Assembly (NCBI GenBank): GCA_900110005.1 | Contig: FOCC01000008.1 | Coordinates: forward strand, 46,040 to 110,039 | Reading direction: 5' to 3' | From: Ligilactobacillus sp. WC1T17 | GTDB taxonomy: Bacteria > Bacillota > Bacilli > Lactobacillales > Lactobacillaceae | Length of the DNA: 64,000 nt | Part shown: positions 55,568 through 64,000 of the stretch, in pieces | How positions within the stretch are numbered: the stretch's first letter is position 1 | Layout: each line of letters begins with the position of its first letter | Translations under genes and position numbers: made by a program | Notes under the pieces: model-generated | Seen by the model: only the letters and a program-made list of their open reading frames with translations | The model's database searches: none | Told to the model about the DNA's origin: nothing

Positions 55568-56926
55568 ATGAAAGATAACTTATTATTAAAATTTAGTCAT
55601 GACTGGGAAGGTTTAATTAAAAGCCCGGCCAATGTTTTAGTTGCCGTTTCAACGGGGGTAGATTCGATGGTTTTGTGCGATCTATTGCTGCACTTGCCCT
55701 TAAAAATACGGCCTGAAGTCAGTGTCGCTTACGTAGACCATCAATTACGGAAGCAATCAGTTGAAGAGACAGCTTTTATTAAAGATTATTGCCAAAAAAA
55801 GCATTTACCCTTATATCACTATACGTGGCCTAAAAAAGATCATCCGCAAACAGGCATGGAAGAACAAGCCCGCCGAATGCGGTATGCCTTTTTTGAAAAA
55901 GTGATGCTGCAAAATAAGCTGCCTTATTTATTGACAGCGCATCATGCCAACGATCAGGCCGAAACAATCTTAATGAAGGAAATCAGGGGTGGCGATTTAA
56001 AACAGCTGCAGGGCATTTTGCCAAAAAGACCGTTTGCGCAAGGATTTTTACTGCGGCCTTTGCTTAATTTTTCCAAGGCGGAAATTTTGGCTTATGCTAA
56101 ACAGCATCAAATTCAGTATTTTGAAGATGAGACTAACCAACAAGATGATATTTTGCGCAACCGTATCAGACACCATATTATCCCGCAATTTGAGCAGGAA
56201 AACCCGCTTTTTTTGCAGCATATGCAGGATTTTAGCGAGCAGCTGCAAGATTTATTTGCCGTGGCAGCTGTAAGTGTTGCTAAAGTGAAAAATGACTTAA
56301 AAAACGGTACGGGGTATGATTTAGCAGGCTGGCTAAACATTGAGCCTTATATGCAGAGAATACTGTTAAAAGATTTGTTAGCTAAAAACGGAACATTTTC
56401 AAAAAAACAGGCTGATCAATGTCTGAAACTTTTGCTTAACCCCAAAAAGCCGCAAGCACAGATAGCTTTGGGTTCAGATTATTTTTTTGTAAAAAGCTAC
56501 CGTTCTTTTAAAATTGAACAAAAAAAGCCGCAAGCAGAAAATATTTCGGATAAACCCCTTAAATTAGCGGTGGGTAAATGGTATAGTTTAGATAACGGCG
56601 CACGGTTAGGCGTCTTTTTAAAAGACAAAGTCGAACTTTTAAGTTCAGATGATGTTTTGGAAAGTGCAAATCCTCATTTTTGGCTGCGCCACCGGCAAAA
56701 TGGTGATATGATGCGATTTGCTGCCTACCATCAAAAAGTCAAAAAAATTTTAATTGATCAAAAAATTGCCACTGAAAGGCGTAAGCAATTATGGCTGCTG
56801 GTAAATGATCAAGGCGAAGTTGTGTGGATTATCGGAGTCAAAAAATCTGATTTGTCACAGGCTAGTCTAAATGATAAAATGCAATACATAGTAGTTTTTC
56901 GCAATAATGGCAGGAAAGAGGTTTAA
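55568..56926 (+). CDS. tilS: tRNA(Ile)-lysidine synthase
   Basis: 452 residues. It modifies C34 of the CAU-anticodon tRNA(Ile) to lysidine so that it reads AUA. The PP-loop reads [16 protein letters not shown] (about residues 27-42), the more common first Gly of SGG being Thr. [23 protein letters not shown] and [16 protein letters not shown] are conserved. C-terminal [14 protein letters not shown] is the tRNA-acceptor domain. It begins within the previous terminator region and is followed by hpt after 5 nt. Confidence 0.94.
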   Translation: MKDNLLLKFSHDWEGLIKSPANVLVAVSTGVDSMVLCDLLLHLPLKIRPEVSVAYVDHQLRKQSVEETAFIKDYCQKKHLPLYHYTWPKKDHPQTGMEEQARRMRYAFFEKVMLQNKLPYLLTAHHANDQAETILMKEIRGGDLKQLQGILPKRPFAQGFLLRPLLNFSKAEILAYAKQHQIQYFEDETNQQDDILRNRIRHHIIPQFEQENPLFLQHMQDFSEQLQDLFAVAAVSVAKVKNDLKNGTGYDLAGWLNIEPYMQRILLKDLLAKNGTFSKKQADQCLKLLLNPKKPQAQIALGSDYFFVKSYRSFKIEQKKPQAENISDKPLKLAVGKWYSLDNGARLGVFLKDKVELLSSDDVLESANPHFWLRHRQNGDMMRFAAYHQKVKKILIDQKIATERRKQLWLLVNDQGEVVWIIGVKKSDLSQASLNDKMQYIVVFRNNGRKEV

Positions 56927-56931
56927 TTTTC

Positions 56932-57480
56932 ATGGGAATGAATGACGATATTAAGGCTGTTTTATACAGCAAGGAGCAAATTGAAATGGCTGCTAGCAAA
57001 ATGGGTAAAGAAATTACCAAAGACTTCGAGGGTAAAAACCCATTAGTAATCTGTGTTTTAAAGGGCGCTATCTTGTTTATGGCAGATATCGTGCGTCATA
57101 TTGACACTTATTGCGAACTTGACTTTATGGATGTTTCCAGCTACGGCGATGCGACTGTTTCATCCGGCGAAGTTAAAATCATCAAAGATTTGGATACATC
57201 TGTTAAAGGCCGCGATGTTTTGATTGTCGAAGATATCATTGACACCGGTAAGACCTTGGAAAGTTTGGTTGCTTTGCTCAAGGGCCGCAATGCCAACTCT
57301 GTTAAGATTTGTACTTTGCTTGATAAACCTGAACGCCGGGTTGAATCAGTTAAGCCTGATTACGTCGGTTTTGAAGTTCCAAACGAATTTGTTGTCGGCT
57401 ACGGGCTTGATTACATGGGCCGTTACCGCAACTTGCCATACGTTGGTGTATTGAAGCCTGAAGTTTACGAAAATAATTAA
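56932..57480 (+). CDS. hpt: Hypoxanthine phosphoribosyltransferase
   Basis: 182 residues. It salvages hypoxanthine and guanine with PRPP. The PRPP motif [17 protein letters not shown] is at about residues 99-115, with [16 protein letters not shown] and [20 protein letters not shown] as the flexible loop and base pocket. The tilS-hpt-ftsH order is standard in Firmicutes. Confidence 0.96.
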   Translation: MGMNDDIKAVLYSKEQIEMAASKMGKEITKDFEGKNPLVICVLKGAILFMADIVRHIDTYCELDFMDVSSYGDATVSSGEVKIIKDLDTSVKGRDVLIVEDIIDTGKTLESLVALLKGRNANSVKICTLLDKPERRVESVKPDYVGFEVPNEFVVGYGLDYMGRYRNLPYVGVLKPEVYENN

Positions 57481-57583
57481 GCCAAAAGAAGCTTTTTTAT
57501 TTGGTTAGCAAAGGTCAAATATGCTATCATGAAAATGTCGAAGCGCTAGGCTAAATAGCGCATAGAGGTGAGGAGGAATTCGT

Positions 57584-59812
57584 TTGAATAATAACAATAA
57601 TAAAAACGGACTCTTGCGGAACAGTCTCTTCTATATCGTTGTTTTCTTAGGGATTATGGGGGCTTTATATTACATGTTTGGCAGCCACTCCAATACACAA
57701 TCCCAACAGATTCAGTCAAGCCAATTTATTACTGAATTGAAGAAAAATAATGTTAAAAGCTTTACTTTGCAGCCTTCAGGCAGCACTTATAAAGTTACTG
57801 GGACTTATCGCAAAGCACGTAAGGTAAGCCAGGCAAGTGGCATAACAGGTTTTGCTAATATTTCTTCCAAGGCAACCAATTTTTCAACCAACGTTTTAAC
57901 CAACGATACATCTGTAGCGCAGATTAGAAAATATGCTGAAAAATACAATGTTAAGTACGGTGCTAAGGAAGAAGAATCCAGCAGTGTTTGGATTCAATTG
58001 CTGATTTATGTAGTGCCATTGCTGTTCTTCATCATCTTCTTTTACATGATGATGGGTCAAGCAGGGCAAGGCGGCAATGGCCGGGTGATGAACTTTGGCA
58101 AGTCCAAGGCTAAGCCGATTGACAAAAAGAACAACCGTGTCCGCTTCTCTGATGTAGCGGGTGCGGAAGAAGAAAAGCAAGAATTAGTCGAAGTTGTTGA
58201 ATTTTTGCGTGATCCGCATAAATTCTTGGCTTTAGGTGCTAAGATTCCATCCGGGGTTTTGCTTGAAGGACCTCCAGGTACTGGTAAAACTTTGTTAGCC
58301 AAGGCCGTTGCCGGTGAAGCCGGCGTACCATTCTTCTCAATTTCAGGTTCTGACTTTGTGGAAATGTTCGTCGGTGTCGGTGCTAGCCGTGTTCGTGACT
58401 TATTTGAAAATGCCAAAAAGAACGCGCCATCAATCATCTTTATCGATGAAATTGATGCCGTGGGTCGTCGCCGTGGTAATGGCATGGGCGGCGGTCATGA
58501 TGAACGCGAACAAACGTTGAACCAATTGCTCGTTGAAATGGACGGGTTCGAAGGTGACGAAGGCGTTATTGTTATGGCCGCTACCAACCGGTCTGATGTT
58601 TTGGATCCGGCTTTGCTGCGTCCAGGCCGTTTTGACCGTAAAATTTTGGTTGGTCGCCCTGATGTCAAAGGTCGTGAAGCTATTTTGAAGGTTCACGCTA
58701 AGAATAAGCCATTGGCTAACGATGTTGATTTGAAGATGATTGCTAAGCAAACCCCAGGATTTGTCGGGGCTGACTTGGCTAACTTGTTAAACGAAGCTGC
58801 CTTGTTGGCTGCCCGTCGCAATAAAAAACAAATTGATGCTTCTGATGTTGACGAAGCTGAAGATCGTGTGATTGCTGGTCCAGCTAAGCGCGACCGGGTC
58901 ATCAGCAAGAAGGAACGGGAAACGGTGGCCTTCCACGAAGCAGGGCATACCATTGTTGGTTTGGTATTAAACGATGCCCGCGTTGTGCACAAGGTAACTA
59001 TTGTGCCGCGTGGTCGTGCTGGCGGTTATGCAATCATGCTGCCAAAAGAAGATCAAATGCTTTTGTCTAAGAAGGACTTGAAGGAACAAATTGCTGGCTT
59101 GATGGGTGGCCGTGCGGCTGAAGAATTAATCTTCAACCAGCAGTCATCGGGGGCTTCCAATGACTTCCAACAAGCAACACAATTGGCACGGGCAATGGTA
59201 ACTGAATATGGGATGAGTGAAAAACTCGGACCTGTTCAATATGAAGGGCAAAGCGGTATGTATGCCGGTGATTATGTGCCAGGCCAACATGCCTTCTCTG
59301 TTGATACTTCAAATGCCATTGATGCCGAAGTTAAGGACCTTTGTGAAGAAGGTATGGAAACAGCCAAGCGTATTTTGGAAGAACATAAAGAACAGCATGA
59401 AACAATTGCTAAGGCCTTGCTTGAATACGAGACTCTTGATGAAAAGCAAATCTTGAGTTTGTATAATACTGGCAAGATGCCAGCTCAAAATGAAGACGAA
59501 TTTCCATCTGAAAAGGCAGCTACTTTTGAAGAAGCTAAGGAAGCTTTGAACCGTAAAGAAGCTGTTAAACAAGCTGAAACAGCATCTAAAGATTTAGCAA
59601 GCAATACAGCTTACGAAACAGCAAAAGAAGCTGATGAGACTGAGTTTGAGAAGAAAGAAGAGGCTAAAGCCGAATTTCCATCTGAAAAGGACGTTGAAGT
59701 CAAGAATGATAAAACGGCCGAAAAGTCAGATGATGATACGGATACTTCTTCTGAAGATAAGCCTGAAGCTTCTGGCGATGCACAAACTAAATCTGACGAT
59801 GAAAGTAAATAA
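57584..59812 (+). CDS. ftsH: ATP-dependent zinc metalloprotease FtsH
   Basis: 742 residues with a TTG start after GAGGAGG. Two membrane helices (about 11-29 and 132-155) flank an extracytoplasmic domain. AAA core: Walker [14 protein letters not shown] at about residue 228, [13 protein letters not shown], the SRH region [19 protein letters not shown]; protease HEAGH at about 450. The C-terminal 110 residues are long, acidic and repetitive (EFPSEKAA and EFPSEKDV), likely a disordered tail. It degrades membrane and regulatory proteins. Confidence 0.96.
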   Translation: MNNNNNKNGLLRNSLFYIVVFLGIMGALYYMFGSHSNTQSQQIQSSQFITELKKNNVKSFTLQPSGSTYKVTGTYRKARKVSQASGITGFANISSKATNFSTNVLTNDTSVAQIRKYAEKYNVKYGAKEEESSSVWIQLLIYVVPLLFFIIFFYMMMGQAGQGGNGRVMNFGKSKAKPIDKKNNRVRFSDVAGAEEEKQELVEVVEFLRDPHKFLALGAKIPSGVLLEGPPGTGKTLLAKAVAGEAGVPFFSISGSDFVEMFVGVGASRVRDLFENAKKNAPSIIFIDEIDAVGRRRGNGMGGGHDEREQTLNQLLVEMDGFEGDEGVIVMAATNRSDVLDPALLRPGRFDRKILVGRPDVKGREAILKVHAKNKPLANDVDLKMIAKQTPGFVGADLANLLNEAALLAARRNKKQIDASDVDEAEDRVIAGPAKRDRVISKKERETVAFHEAGHTIVGLVLNDARVVHKVTIVPRGRAGGYAIMLPKEDQMLLSKKDLKEQIAGLMGGRAAEELIFNQQSSGASNDFQQATQLARAMVTEYGMSEKLGPVQYEGQSGMYAGDYVPGQHAFSVDTSNAIDAEVKDLCEEGMETAKRILEEHKEQHETIAKALLEYETLDEKQILSLYNTGKMPAQNEDEFPSEKAATFEEAKEALNRKEAVKQAETASKDLASNTAYETAKEADETEFEKKEEAKAEFPSEKDVEVKNDKTAEKSDDDTDTSSEDKPEASGDAQTKSDDESK

Positions 59813-59814
59813 AG

Positions 59815-59841
59815 AAAAGCCGGAATCATCCGGCTTTTTTT
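59815..59841 (+). terminator. Rho-independent terminator after ftsH
   Basis: AAAAGCCGGA-atca-TCCGGCTTTTTTT. Confidence 0.93.
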
Positions 59842-59920
59842 GTTTAGTCTGATTTGTTCGACAGTTGTCACATCCTATGTTAAAATAGCTGATTGGATAC
59901 ATTTGAAAGGAAGAAATAAA

Positions 59921-60808
59921 ATGTCTGATTATTTGGTAAAAAGTTTGGTCTGCGATGGCCATCTGCGCGCTTATGCGATTGATGCAACCCAAACCGTAAG
60001 GGAAGCACAAACAAGACAAGACACATGGAGTGCTTCATCAGCGGCTTTAGGCCGTAGTTTGGTCGGCACCCTTCTTTTGGCCACTGCCTCTCTTAAGGGT
60101 GATGAAAAATTGACTGTTAAGATTAATGGTAATGGCCCAGCCGGCGGCATTGTCGTTGATGGTAATTCCAAAGGGACAGTTAAAGGTTATATTCAAAATC
60201 CTCATGTACACCTGCCTTTAAATGACAAAGGCAAGATTGATGTTAAAGGTGCCGTGGGGACGGAGGGCTTTTTTGCTGTTACCAAAGATTATGGCTTAAA
60301 GGAACCTTTTACGGGGCAAGTTCCGCTAGTTTCCGGTGAAATTGCCGAAGACTTTACTTATTATGTGGCTAAATCAGAACAGATTCCGTCTGCTTTTGGT
60401 TTATCTGTGTTCGTTAACAATGATAATACGATTGGGACAGCCGGCGGTTTTATGATTCAAGTTTTGCCTAATTGTCCAAGTGAAATTTTGGATAAATTAG
60501 AAGCAACCTTGAAAAATTTGACTCCGATTTCAACAATGATGCAAAATGGATTAACACCAGAGGATATGTTAAATAAGCTTTTTGGCGTTGAAAATGTTGA
60601 AATCTTGGAAAAAATGCCGGTCAAATTTGAATGCGACTGTTCTAAAGAGCGTTTTGCCAAAGCATTGGCCAGTTTGCCGCAAAAAGATGTTAATGAAATG
60701 ATTGCCGAAGATCATGGCGCTACGGCGGTTTGCCATTTTTGCGGTAATGAATATCACTTTGATGAAGCTGAGTTAGCCGAAATTGCAGCTCAAGCACGCA
60801 TGAAATAG
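59921..60808 (+). CDS. hslO: Redox-regulated chaperone Hsp33
   Basis: 295 residues from the ATG at 59921, placed by GAAAGGAAG; in-frame upstream starts lie in the ftsH terminator. It becomes an active holdase on oxidation. The four redox-switch cysteines are in CDCSK (about 234-238) and CHFCGNEYHFD (about 265-275). SRKSTSRQ-type N-terminus is replaced by DATQTVREAQTRQDTWSAS. It is followed after 10 nt by dusB. Confidence 0.95.
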   Translation: MSDYLVKSLVCDGHLRAYAIDATQTVREAQTRQDTWSASSAALGRSLVGTLLLATASLKGDEKLTVKINGNGPAGGIVVDGNSKGTVKGYIQNPHVHLPLNDKGKIDVKGAVGTEGFFAVTKDYGLKEPFTGQVPLVSGEIAEDFTYYVAKSEQIPSAFGLSVFVNNDNTIGTAGGFMIQVLPNCPSEILDKLEATLKNLTPISTMMQNGLTPEDMLNKLFGVENVEILEKMPVKFECDCSKERFAKALASLPQKDVNEMIAEDHGATAVCHFCGNEYHFDEAELAEIAAQARMK

Positions 60809-60818
60809 AGGTAAAGGC

Positions 60819-61817
60819 ATGGAGTGGAAAATCGGAGATATTGTCATCCCTAACCAAGTTGTTGTCGCACCGATGGCGGGAGTGACAAATGTTGCTTTTC
60901 GGATGATTTGTAAAGAATTTGGCGCAGGATTAGTCGTTTGCGAAATGATTTCAGATAAAGGCATTCATTTTCGCAACAAAAAAACCTTGGGCATGCTCTT
61001 TGTTGACCCTAGTGAACATCCTGTCAGTGTACAAATTTTCGGTGGCAGTAAGGAATCTTTAGTTGAAGCTGCGCAATTTGTAGCTCAAAATACCAGCGCT
61101 GATATTATTGATATCAATATGGGCTGTCCTGTACCAAAAGTTACCAAGACTGATGCTGGCGCAAGGTGGCTACTTGACCCTGATAAGGTATATGAGATGG
61201 TTAAAGCGGTGACAAGTTCTGTTGATAAGCCGGTGACGGTAAAAATGCGGACTGGCTGGGATGAAGACCATATTTTGGCGGTTGAAAATGCTTTAGCTGC
61301 TCAAGAGGGCGGCGCTTACGCCTTGGCAATGCACGGACGGACACGCAAGCAGCTTTATTCAGGGCAAGCCGATTGGGGTATTTTGCATGATGTTTCTCAA
61401 AAACTCACGATTCCCTTTATGGGAAATGGTGATGTTAGAACACCTGAAGATGCTAAAAAGATGCTTGATGAAGTAGGTTGTGATGCCGTAATGATTGGTC
61501 GGGCTGCTTTAGGCAATCCGTGGATTGTGAAGCAGACAGTGGAATATTTGGAAACAGGTAAGCTTTTAGCTGAACCGGCACCGGAAGAAAAAATTAAAGT
61601 TGCTAAAGAACACCTGCATCGCTTGGTTTTAGCCAAGGGTGAAAAGATGGGGCCAAAGGAATTCAGATCGCAAGCTGCTTACTATTTAAAGGGTATTCCA
61701 CGCTCAGCTAGGGCTAAAGCTGCTTTAAACAGTGCGGATACGGAAGAACAAATGCATGAAATTTTTGATAACTTCATTGCTGATTTAAAAGATTATCAGG
61801 CTAAAAAAAGTAATTAG
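60819..61817 (+). CDS. dusB: tRNA-dihydrouridine synthase DusB
   Basis: 332 residues. FMN enzyme reducing uridine in the tRNA D-loop. VVAPMAGVTNVAFRMICKEFGAGLVVCEMISDKG, the active-site Cys in IDINMGCPVPKVTKTDAGA, and GNGDVRTPEDAKKML with VMIGRAALGNPWI are family motifs. It is co-transcribed with hslO and followed by lysS. Confidence 0.95.
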   Translation: MEWKIGDIVIPNQVVVAPMAGVTNVAFRMICKEFGAGLVVCEMISDKGIHFRNKKTLGMLFVDPSEHPVSVQIFGGSKESLVEAAQFVAQNTSADIIDINMGCPVPKVTKTDAGARWLLDPDKVYEMVKAVTSSVDKPVTVKMRTGWDEDHILAVENALAAQEGGAYALAMHGRTRKQLYSGQADWGILHDVSQKLTIPFMGNGDVRTPEDAKKMLDEVGCDAVMIGRAALGNPWIVKQTVEYLETGKLLAEPAPEEKIKVAKEHLHRLVLAKGEKMGPKEFRSQAAYYLKGIPRSARAKAALNSADTEEQMHEIFDNFIADLKDYQAKKSN

Positions 61818-61868
61818 CTAAAGATTGTTGTATGATATAATTAAAATATGTATGTAAAAAGAAAGTGA

Positions 61869-63374
<1,506 letters not shown>

Positions 63375-63377
63375 ATC

Positions 63378-63412
63378 AAAAGAGAAGTCAGTTATGGCTT
63401 CTCTTTTTTTTG
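63378..63412 (+). terminator. Rho-independent terminator after lysS
   Basis: AAAAGAGAAG-tcagttatgg-CTTCTCTTTTTTTT. Confidence 0.9.
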
Positions 63413-63431
63413 CATTTTTTACGAAAAAGGC

Positions 63432-63459
63432 TTGCTATTTTGGCTCAGTATGGTATACT
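63432..63459 (+). promoter_or_regulatory. Possible upstream rrn promoter
   Basis: TTGCTA, 16-nt spacer, TATACT with a TG before it. Weaker than the three that follow. Confidence 0.45.
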
Positions 63460-63511
63460 AATAAAGTTGCTGATGCGCAAAAGATAGCTTAAAAAGATTA
63501 TAGAAAAGATG

Positions 63512-63540
63512 TTGACACATATTTGTCTATATGTTAAACT
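63512..63540 (+). promoter_or_regulatory. rrn promoter P1
   Basis: TTGACA (63512-63517), 17-nt spacer, TAAACT (63535-63540). Confidence 0.8.
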
Positions 63541-63584
63541 AATTAAGTTGTCGCGTTAAAGCAACAATGATTTAAAAAAAGTTA

Positions 63585-63613
63585 TTGACATTTCACTTCG
63601 AAATTGAGATAAT
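63585..63613 (+). promoter_or_regulatory. rrn promoter P2
   Basis: TTGACA (63585-63590), 17-nt spacer, GATAAT (63608-63613). Confidence 0.82.
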
Positions 63614-63662
63614 ATAAAAGCTGGCAGTTAGCTTGCTGAAATGAATTCAAAAAATTTATTTC

Positions 63663-63691
63663 TTGACAAAGATAATTGTTAGTGATAAAAT
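63663..63691 (+). promoter_or_regulatory. rrn promoter P3
   Basis: TTGACA (63663-63668), 17-nt spacer, TAAAAT (63686-63691). Confidence 0.82.
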
Positions 63692-63719
63692 GAAGAAGTC
63701 GCAATGAGCGGCTTTGAAA

Positions 63720-63844
63720 CAGATCTTTGAAAACTGAACAAAGTTTCGATAAGCAAATGTGCAGGGCTTCTTGTTTTAAACAAGAGCAACAATATTTGCG
63801 AAGTCAATTCGCTAGTAAATTTAAATTTTGAGTCACAAACTTAT
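63720..63844 (+). promoter_or_regulatory. rrn leader with antitermination-type conserved box
   Basis: AGATCTTTGAAAACTGAACA at about 63721-63740 is the conserved leader sequence of Firmicutes rRNA operons. The rest of the leader contains the 5' processing arm for 16S rRNA. Confidence 0.75.
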
Positions 63845-64000
63845 AAATTGAGAGTTTGATCCTGGCTCAGGACGAACGCTGGCGGCGTGCCTAATACATG
63901 CAAGTCGAACGAAGCTTTTGATTAATAAATGCTTGCATTTAGCGATTAAAAGACTGAGTGGCGAACGGGTGAGTAACACGTAGGCAACCTGCCCAAAAGA
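63845..64000 (+). rRNA. rrs: 16S ribosomal RNA, 5' part (partial)
   Basis: GAGTTTGATCCTGGCTCAG (the universal 27F site) begins near 63852, followed by the conserved GACGAACGCTGGCGGCGTGC and, after the V1 loop, AGTGGCGAACGGGTGAGTAA. The mature 5' end is estimated at about 63845. The gene runs off the window. The V1 region and AACCTGCCCAAAAG that follows fit a Lactobacillaceae member. Confidence 0.97.

Noticed and set aside
59840..59920. Extended N-terminus of Hsp33
   Set aside because: The upstream in-frame start lies at the ftsH terminator; the ribosome binding site GAAAGGAAG fits the ATG at 59921.

Overview
The window looks like the chromosome of a lactic acid bacterium in the Lactobacillaceae. 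The evidence is a low-GC genome with strong AGGAGG ribosome binding sites, frequent GTG and TTG starts, an L-lactate dehydrogenase gene, an L17 downstream element after rplQ, and the gene order mfd-yabM-rqcP-divIC-S1 protein-tilS-hpt-ftsH-hslO-dusB-lysS-rrn. The start of the 16S rRNA gene also fits. I cannot name the species.

Layout. Positions 1-12,800 hold the S10-spc-alpha ribosomal protein cluster, from the end of rplD to rplQ. Terminators and promoters around adk split it into at least three transcripts, and infA has its own structured leader. Positions 12,870-18,410 hold an unknown membrane protein, the ECF transporter energizing module (ecfA1-ecfA2-ecfT), truA and rplM-rpsI. Positions 18,410-21,200 look rearranged: a GT-C type membrane glycosyltransferase gene is followed by a decayed second copy of the rpsI 3' end with its terminator, and then by a broken ABC transporter gene.

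Positions 21,200-39,500 are the accessory-rich part. They hold topB, a TPR-RecD-like helicase, a ThrE-type exporter, uppP, a TetR regulator next to an FAD fumarate reductase-like gene, a Cas4-like nuclease/XPD-type helicase fusion, a PARG-like (TIGR02452) protein, a heterodimeric ABC exporter and a GNAT enzyme. Within this part are three arrays of a roughly 122-nt repeat (27.4, 30.8 and 38.3 kb). Each unit folds into a long hairpin whose stems change by compensating substitutions while its internal-loop motifs stay fixed. Every array lies directly downstream of, and in the same direction as, a gene, and ends near a rho-independent terminator. I do not recognise this family; it is the best candidate here for something undescribed.

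Positions 39,500-63,400 return to core genes: lemA-htpX, murF, cshA, acpS-alr-mazF, a CBS-domain protein, ldh, then pth to lysS (translation quality control, transcription-coupled repair, cell division, tRNA modification, purine salvage and proteostasis). The window ends with a ribosomal RNA operon: three tandem consensus promoters, an rrn leader and the first part of the 16S gene.
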